Assembly (NCBI GenBank): GCA_030597945.1 | Contig: JAUVQW010000025.1 | Coordinates: 1 to 11,517 of the forward strand | Length of the DNA: 11,517 nt | Origin: Actinomycetes bacterium | GTDB lineage: Bacteria > Actinomycetota > Aquicultoria > CAJVYJ01 | Direction of reading: 5' to 3' | In this document: positions 6,829 to 11,517 of the stretch, piece by piece | Layout of the letters: each line of letters opens with the position of its first letter | Numbering within the stretch: the stretch's first letter is position 1 | Notes under the pieces: generated by a model | The model's input: the letters and a program-made list of their open reading frames with translations, nothing else | What the model was told of the DNA's origin: nothing | The model's database searches: none | Program-made: the position numbers and the translations under genes

Positions 6829-8088
6829 TCACTCCTCAGTTATCTGCCAGACGCCCGGGGCTTTAAAAATGCCAATGTCACTATTTTTCATAGCCGTGAC
6901 CCTAAATACATATTTTTGATCATGAAAATCAAAATCATGCATCCCGGCAAAATCATGGACTCCTACTGTTAAAACATACTCATCGCCAAGAAGCGGCAGC
7001 TCATCGATCGTATAATCTACAAAGCCCCGTCCATCAAGCTTTTCGGGTACCATCCCAAAGATCCGGCTATTCGTGCCGCTACATACAAGACCGCTTCTTG
7101 TATGGATTATCATTCCAAAGACCGGCCGCTCGATCTCTTTTCTTGCCTCATAGGCCATTCTCACAATCATCTTTTCGCCGGACTCGAATATCTGTCTCTC
7201 TTTACCTTCACTATCTAATATTTGCACCTTTGACAAGACGATCTCGCCGGAGCCCCACCGATTTCCGATGTCTGCCCCACCGCTCTGATCAAGTCCGGAT
7301 CGCTCTTCTTCCTGTCTATTTACATCGCTCATGTAAGCATCGACGACCTGCCTTGCGTCACCGATCTTTCTTACCTTACCTCTATCCAGCCATATTGCCT
7401 CATCGCAAATATCGGCGACCGACGATAAAGCGTGTGATACCAACACTATCGTTTTTTTCTCGTGCTTTAACTGGTATAGCTTGTCGAGGCTCTTTCGTTG
7501 GAAGGACTCGTCACCGACCGCTAAAATCTCATCGATCAGAAGGATATCGGGGTCGACGTTTGTGGAGACCGCGAATCCAAGCCGTACATACATCCCTGAA
7601 GAATAGTTCTTGACCGGCGTGTCGATGAATTGGGCTAACTCAGAAAACTCCACGATCGTATCAAATTTTTTATCAATCTCTTTTCGACTAAGACCCAGTA
7701 TCGAACCATTTAAATAGACATTCTCTCTGCCAGTAAGTTCGGGGTGAAAGCCTGTCCCAAGTTCCAGCAGGGCTGAGACCTTGCCCTCTATTTCGACATC
7801 CCCTTTTTGCGGCCTGAGGATATTTGCCAATATTTTTAACATCGTGCTCTTACCAGAACCGTTGTCACCTATCAGCCCGAGTGTGACCCCTTTTTTTACG
7901 TTGAAAGAGACCCCTTTAAGAGCCCAAAAGGTCTCGAAGTTTGAACGTTTTCTCTTTAAAAAAACCTCTTTTAATGATTGGTTCTTATCTTGGAACAAGC
8001 GAAAATCTTTCCACACATCTTTTGCCTTAATCGCCAGCTCTTCCTTCTCTTCTACCGGCTCCTGCTTTATTTCTTCTGATACTTCCAT
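6829..8088 (-). CDS. wzt: ABC transporter ATPase with C-terminal Wzt-type carbohydrate-binding domain
   Basis: This is the ATP-binding partner of the preceding permease. The 419 residues split into an ATPase domain (about 18-255) and a C-terminal domain (about 275-415). Visible motifs are Walker A GDNGSGKS (74-81), the HPELTGRENVYLNG region typical of Wzt/TagH (115-128), signature YSSGM (162-166), Walker B ILLIDE (182-187), D-loop VGDESF (191-196) and the switch His219. All catalytic positions are intact. A charged linker joins the beta-rich C-terminal domain, which resembles Wzt_C. In studied O-antigen exporters that domain recognises the non-reducing end of the finished chain, so substrate-specific recognition is expected here. 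The first 17 residues are an acidic, Glu-rich extension. ATG at 8088 has GAGG 8 bases upstream, inside the end of the permease gene. Its stop lies within a few bases of the next gene's start. Confidence 0.94.
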   Translation of the reverse strand: MEVSEEIKQEPVEEKEELAIKAKDVWKDFRLFQDKNQSLKEVFLKRKRSNFETFWALKGVSFNVKKGVTLGLIGDNGSGKSTMLKILANILRPQKGDVEIEGKVSALLELGTGFHPELTGRENVYLNGSILGLSRKEIDKKFDTIVEFSELAQFIDTPVKNYSSGMYVRLGFAVSTNVDPDILLIDEILAVGDESFQRKSLDKLYQLKHEKKTIVLVSHALSSVADICDEAIWLDRGKVRKIGDARQVVDAYMSDVNRQEEERSGLDQSGGADIGNRWGSGEIVLSKVQILDSEGKERQIFESGEKMIVRMAYEARKEIERPVFGMIIHTRSGLVCSGTNSRIFGMVPEKLDGRGFVDYTIDELPLLGDEYVLTVGVHDFAGMHDFDFHDQKYVFRVTAMKNSDIGIFKAPGVWQITEE

Positions 8089-8886
8089 TTACAGTTCCTC
8101 TGCAAAATCAGGTTCAAGTCTTAAAAAAATGGCGTAACCAGCTATAAAAAAGATAATAGCGATCAAAAAGGAGTATGCGATCCAGTTTAATTGGGGCGCC
8201 TCCATCCAGTAAAGAGTATTTTTAAAAGAAAGAATGATCGATGCCAAAGGATTGATGTAGTATATCCCAGAATACTTCTCCGGGATCAACGATATCGGAT
8301 AGATGATCGGACTCATATAGAAAAGTGCCATCATGAATATCCCCATGATATGCTGGACATCGCGGTAGTAAACGTTTATTGAAGAGATAAAAAAGCTAAA
8401 TCCTACCGAAAAAAGATAGAGTATCGGAAGGAGCAATAAAAGAAGGGGAAGAAATTTAAATACGCCTAAATACTGAGGTGAAAAGATGCCTATCACCCCT
8501 ATAAACGCGAGAAATACCAGTAGTTCCAAGAAGAAATTGACCAGATTAGCAAGGGATATCGAAAGAGGCAGAAGCTCCCTTGGAAAATAGACTTTCTTTA
8601 CCAGGCTTGAATTAGATATTATCGACTCCGTCCCTCCCATGACAGTGGCGTTAAAGAAATTCCATGGTAGAAGGCCGGCCAGCAGAAAAATAGGGAAATA
8701 TTCGATTTCAGCGAATTTAAATATCATCGAGAAGACAATCGTAAAGATGAGCATAGTAAAAATCGGATTTATTAGAGACCAAAAGAAACCGAGAACCGAG
8801 TTCTTGTATTTTACCTTCAACTCTTTTACAGCCAGATTTATTAATAACTCTTTATAGATAAACACATCTTTTAAATGACTGATCAA
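8089..8886 (-). CDS. wzm: ABC-2 type polysaccharide export permease (Wzm-like)
   Basis: This is the membrane subunit of an ABC transporter that moves a lipid-linked polysaccharide or teichoic-acid-like polymer across the cytoplasmic membrane. The 265 residues are usual for Wzm/TagG/RfbA proteins. Six hydrophobic segments are visible at about 32-57, 63-82, 108-135, 145-170, 180-202 and 236-255. Family-typical stretches are LVKKVYFPRELLP (95-107) and the cytoplasmic NVYYRDVQH (171-179), which contacts the ATPase. The chosen start is TTG at 8886, because GGAG lies 5 bases upstream and no ATG sits near the N-terminus. The stop TAA directly abuts the ATG of the ATPase gene, which points to coupled, stoichiometric production. 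The sequence does not distinguish an O-antigen-like polymer from a wall-polymer or capsule substrate. The adjacent rml genes suggest rhamnose in the polymer. Confidence 0.93.
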   Translation of the reverse strand: MISHLKDVFIYKELLINLAVKELKVKYKNSVLGFFWSLINPIFTMLIFTIVFSMIFKFAEIEYFPIFLLAGLLPWNFFNATVMGGTESIISNSSLVKKVYFPRELLPLSISLANLVNFFLELLVFLAFIGVIGIFSPQYLGVFKFLPLLLLLLPILYLFSVGFSFFISSINVYYRDVQHIMGIFMMALFYMSPIIYPISLIPEKYSGIYYINPLASIILSFKNTLYWMEAPQLNWIAYSFLIAIIFFIAGYAIFLRLEPDFAEEL

Positions 8887-8908
8887 TTTATCTCCAAATA
8901 ACTATCAT

Positions 8909-9742
8909 CTATGATTCTTTAAAATAGGCGACTAATCCCGCTTCCCAGGATCTTAGAGACGAAAAGCCTCTCAAGCGAAGAGAGAGATCGTCCAAGACTG
9001 AATATTTAGGTCTTTTCGCCGGTCGATCCAGGTCATTACTTGAGATCGGCTCGACCTCTCTTTCCAATCCCGCTATCTCTAATATTTTCTTTCCAAAATC
9101 ATACCAGGAACATTGACCGCCATTTACAACATGGTAAATACCATAGCCCTTCGATGTTATTATATCAGCGATTCTTTCAGCAAGGTCATATGTGAAAGTC
9201 GGAGAGCCTATTTGATCGTCGACGATCTGCAATTTCTCTTTCTCGCCCGCAATTTTTAAGATACTTTTAACAAAATTATTCCCACTTTGGCCATAAAGCC
9301 ACGCTGTACGGACAATATAATATCGATTTGTAAGACTGGACACATACTTCTCACCCGCAAGCTTTGAGAGGCCATAAACGCTTAAAGGATTAGGCAAGTC
9401 GAATTCTTGGTATGGGCTTCCCTTGCTTCCGTCAAATATAAAATCTGTTGATACTTGAAGAAGAGCTGCCCCTGCCATCTCACAGGCAATCGCCAGATTT
9501 TGAGGGCCACCTGCGTTGACTTGGTACGCAAGAACCTTATTACTTTCACATCCATCTACATCGGTATAAGCGGCACAGTTTACGACTATTTCCGGACCAA
9601 CTTCTTCAATTTTTTTAACGACACTTGAAAAGTCGGTGATATCGAGGTCATCAAGAGTAAAAGGAATAAGATCATGCTGATCCAGTGTCCTTCTAAGATC
9701 ATGGCCTAGTTGTCCATCTGCTCCGGTTAAAATGATCCGCAT
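8909..9742 (-). CDS. rmlD: dTDP-4-dehydrorhamnose reductase
   Basis: RmlD performs the last step of dTDP-L-rhamnose synthesis, the NAD(P)H-dependent reduction of dTDP-4-keto-L-rhamnose. The 277 residues are normal length for the family. The Rossmann motif GADGQLG is at 7-13, NCAAYTDVD at 55-63, QVSTDFIFDG at 96-105, the catalytic YGLSK at 123-127 and RTAWLYG at 145-151; together these are typical of RmlD rather than generic epimerases. The ATG at 9742 is preceded by AAAGGA at a spacing of about 8 bases, and that stretch overlaps the end of the DUF3048 gene. The 22-base gap before the permease start contains that gene's ribosome binding site. There is no fusion to RmlC, as occurs in some bacteria, so rmlA and rmlC should be separate genes, presumably upstream of this window. 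Confidence 0.95.
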   Translation of the reverse strand: MRIILTGADGQLGHDLRRTLDQHDLIPFTLDDLDITDFSSVVKKIEEVGPEIVVNCAAYTDVDGCESNKVLAYQVNAGGPQNLAIACEMAGAALLQVSTDFIFDGSKGSPYQEFDLPNPLSVYGLSKLAGEKYVSSLTNRYYIVRTAWLYGQSGNNFVKSILKIAGEKEKLQIVDDQIGSPTFTYDLAERIADIITSKGYGIYHVVNGGQCSWYDFGKKILEIAGLEREVEPISSNDLDRPAKRPKYSVLDDLSLRLRGFSSLRSWEAGLVAYFKES

Positions 9743-9747
9743 AAATA

Positions 9748-10806
9748 TTATCCTTTGGGTACCGGTGTCGTTATCTTTACTTTGCTTGCATTAGGTACAA
9801 GTTCAAACCATACTTGACCCCGGTTAAGCGGTATATCCTGCCCCAGGTTATCGAGCAGCCTAAGCGGCGATGAGACTGTTGCCTTAGACCATCTACCTTC
9901 AATGACAATACCGTCTCTTATGACTTGCAACCTACCGCTTCCGGTTACGACTATATCTAAAAGCTTAGTTCCCGGTATCTGCCTGGTAGGTGTTATCATT
10001 ATAAGTATATTTTTGGCCTTGAGCTGACTATCATTTTCCGCATCCTTGTGAGCCAGGCCGCCGTTAAAACGCAGATAACTATTAGTCTTTTGATCATAAT
10101 CCCAGGTAACAGCGTAATTTGGAAAAGAGAAGTCTATCGCTACTTTCTGTCCCTGCGGCCTCGTCTCTTTTGGGTCATCGCTTTTAAATGAAAATGAGGG
10201 AGGGGTAATATCTCTCTCTTTCTTTGCGCCTCTAAGAAGAGTGGTACTGGTAAAAACATTGTGGGGAGCGCTTACTCCTTTTACTCTTCGAAACGCTGAG
10301 GAGTAAGCGAACTGGTTTAAATCGTCCACGCCATATATCTTAATATCCTCCAGCGCGAATTTCGATCCACCAACGTGGGCGTAAAGGGCGTTTAGGCCCT
10401 TGGCTAATTTAACGAAATGCGATCTGGCGCTTCTTACAGGGCCTATCTTACTTGCGCCTTTTTCCTGATAGACGACCATAAATCTAGTGATCCCACCCTC
10501 GGTTTGCCCCTCTACCACCATCGATGCCCGCGACAGGCCGGACTGCGGTCTAATGCTTCTTAAGTTTTCGACCATGACCGCTACCGCCTGACGTTTCGCC
10601 AGCCTCGACTCCACTTTAACGCCGTCAAGTGGGGCTGTCACCACATCCTGTTTGGGAGGTTTCTTCTTCTTGCCCGACTTAGTATTCGGTTTCGGCCCAA
10701 TACCACCGTCTTTACCGCGCTCACAGGCAAGCCCCGTCAGTGTAAGACTTAGAAGAAGTATAAAGATGATAAAATATCTATTGAAGCGACTATTAGTTCT
10801 ACTCAT
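9748..10806 (-). CDS. DUF3048 (YerB-family) putative lipoprotein
   Basis: This 352-residue secreted protein has no established biochemical role. Residues 11-27 form a hydrophobic export helix after basic residues. They end at LTGLAC, with Cys28 as the likely lipidation site, although Gly at -3 and Leu at -2 make the lipobox imperfect. A Lys/Gly/Pro-rich linker (about 31-56) leads to the DUF3048 N-terminal domain, whose hallmarks RPQSGL (86-91), EGGITR (103-108) and IGPVRSAR (121-128) are clear, as is APHN at 180-183. The C-terminal part (about 225-350), with repeated beta-strand patterns and a closing QVWFELVP, fits the DUF3048 C-terminal domain. It lies 9 bases after rmlB and 5 bases before rmlD, so it is very probably co-transcribed. 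The ATG at 10806 has no strong Shine-Dalgarno, but the signal peptide directly behind it supports that start. Its position suggests a cell-surface role linked to the rhamnose-containing polymer; that is inference. Confidence 0.9.
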   Translation of the reverse strand: MSRTNSRFNRYFIIFILLLSLTLTGLACERGKDGGIGPKPNTKSGKKKKPPKQDVVTAPLDGVKVESRLAKRQAVAVMVENLRSIRPQSGLSRASMVVEGQTEGGITRFMVVYQEKGASKIGPVRSARSHFVKLAKGLNALYAHVGGSKFALEDIKIYGVDDLNQFAYSSAFRRVKGVSAPHNVFTSTTLLRGAKKERDITPPSFSFKSDDPKETRPQGQKVAIDFSFPNYAVTWDYDQKTNSYLRFNGGLAHKDAENDSQLKAKNILIMITPTRQIPGTKLLDIVVTGSGRLQVIRDGIVIEGRWSKATVSSPLRLLDNLGQDIPLNRGQVWFELVPNASKVKITTPVPKG

Positions 10807-10815
10807 ATAATATAT

Positions 10816-11517
10816 CTAGCTTCGACTCTCCAATAACGGCTTCCACCAATCGGGATTATCTTTATACCACTCTATCGTTTTTTCCATCGCATCCTCAAAA
10901 TTATAACTGGGTTCCCAACCTAATTTTTTCACTTTATCGCAATTGATCGAGTAGCGAAAATCGTGTCCCGGGCGGTCTCTCACAAATGAAACTAGTGAAT
11001 CCGGTTTAGATAATTTTTCTAAAATGATCTCTGATATCTCGTTATTAGTGATCTCGTTTCCACCGCCGATATTATATATCTGGCCTACCAGGCCCTTATG
11101 AAGAACGGCATCTAAGGCTGAGCAATTATCCTCGACATAGATCCAATCCCTGACATTTTGACCATCCCCATATATAGGTAAACGCTCATCTCGGATCGCG
11201 TTAGTCGTAAAAAGAGGTATCAACTTTTCAGGATACTGATAAGGCCCATAATTATTGGAGCTGCGGGTCACAATTACCGGCACCTTATGGGTCTTATAAT
11301 ATGATAACGCCAGAAGGTCCGCCGACGCTTTGCTTGCCGAATAAGGGCTGCTGGGATCGAGGCGGTCTCTTTCTTTAAATGAACCCTTCTTTTTACTCCC
11401 GTATACCTCATCTGTTGATACTTGGATAAATCTGGAAACTCTTCTTGCCTTGCACATCTCCAACAGCGAGAGGGTGCCCATGACGTTTGTTGAGATAAAA
11501 TTACCCGGCGTACCGAT
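10816..11517 (-). CDS. rmlB: dTDP-glucose 4,6-dehydratase, N-terminus cut by window edge
   Basis: This enzyme converts dTDP-D-glucose to dTDP-4-keto-6-deoxy-D-glucose, the second step of dTDP-L-rhamnose synthesis in the cytoplasm. The frame stays open to base 11517, so 233 residues are visible and roughly the first 100, with the NAD-binding GxxGxxG, lie outside. The ATG at 11481 is internal, because in-frame codons before it encode GTPGNFISTNV, which matches the family's conserved run into GTLSLLE. Counting from the first visible codon, the short-chain dehydrogenase signatures are STDEVYG (34-40, catalytic Thr-Asp-Glu) and YSASK (59-63, catalytic Tyr and Lys). SNNYGPYQYPEK (87-98) and RDRPGHDFRY (180-189) are close to diagnostic of RmlB. 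The stop is TAG, and the DUF3048 lipoprotein starts 9 bases further on. Its partner rmlD lies two genes downstream. Other nucleotide-sugar 4,6-dehydratases are much less likely given these motifs and rmlD nearby. Confidence 0.95.
   Translation of the reverse strand: MGTPGNFISTNVMGTLSLLEMCKARRVSRFIQVSTDEVYGSKKKGSFKERDRLDPSSPYSASKASADLLALSYYKTHKVPVIVTRSSNNYGPYQYPEKLIPLFTTNAIRDERLPIYGDGQNVRDWIYVEDNCSALDAVLHKGLVGQIYNIGGGNEITNNEISEIILEKLSKPDSLVSFVRDRPGHDFRYSINCDKVKKLGWEPSYNFEDAMEKTIEWYKDNPDWWKPLLESRS

Noticed and set aside
7098..7613. 171-codon open frame on the plus strand opposite the wzt gene
   Set aside because: It is rich in Arg, Ser, Pro and His with no recognisable motif, and it lies wholly antisense to the ATPase core, whose motifs are unambiguous. 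It is a shadow frame.
7781..8137. 118-codon plus-strand frame opposite the start of wzt and the end of wzm
   Set aside because: It has a low-complexity Ser/Phe-rich composition and is antisense to two clear genes that abut each other. No independent support.

Overview
The window is an extracellular-polysaccharide biosynthesis and export locus with every convincing gene on the minus strand, so it reads from right to left. The DNA is moderately AT-rich by eye and densely packed with coding sequence. Genes overlap or abut, and several appear to start at TTG or GTG. A YerB/DUF3048 lipoprotein, DUF2304, a Wzm/Wzt-type ABC transporter and frequent TTG starts suggest a Bacillota- or Actinomycetota-like (monoderm) bacterium, possibly an uncultured lineage. 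The assignment is tentative: no rRNA or other strong phylogenetic marker is present.

Unit A (11517 down to about 3152) contains rmlB (dTDP-glucose 4,6-dehydratase, cut by the window edge), a DUF3048 lipoprotein, rmlD (dTDP-4-dehydrorhamnose reductase), an ABC-2 permease (Wzm-like), its ATPase with a C-terminal Wzt-type domain, two GT-B glycosyltransferases and one membrane-linked GT2. Together these would make dTDP-L-rhamnose, assemble a rhamnose-containing glycan on a lipid carrier in the cytoplasm and export the finished chain. rmlA and rmlC are not in the window and probably lie upstream of 11517. The unit ends at a long hairpin followed by a T-run (about 3103-3052), a likely intrinsic terminator.

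The 233-base gap 2919-3151 is the only sizeable non-coding stretch. It holds that terminator and a TATAAT box with no good -35. No coding or RNA gene is visible in it.

Unit B (2918 down to 54) contains a polyprenyl-phosphate glycosyltransferase of the DPM1/GtrB type, a DUF2304 membrane protein, a four-helix EamA/SMR protein of the ArnE type and a second GT2 carrying an extra N-terminal PqqD/winged-helix-like domain. The first three look like a cassette that makes a polyprenyl-phosphate sugar and flips it outward to decorate a glycan or protein. The expected acceptor-side GT-C enzyme is not in the window.

The points most worth a second look are the DUF3048 gene inside the rml pathway, the long GT4/GT2 gene overlap next to an A5 run, the PqqD-like fusion and a perfect 18-base palindrome just before the last GT2 gene. 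No CRISPR array, insertion sequence, tRNA, rRNA or phage gene was seen.
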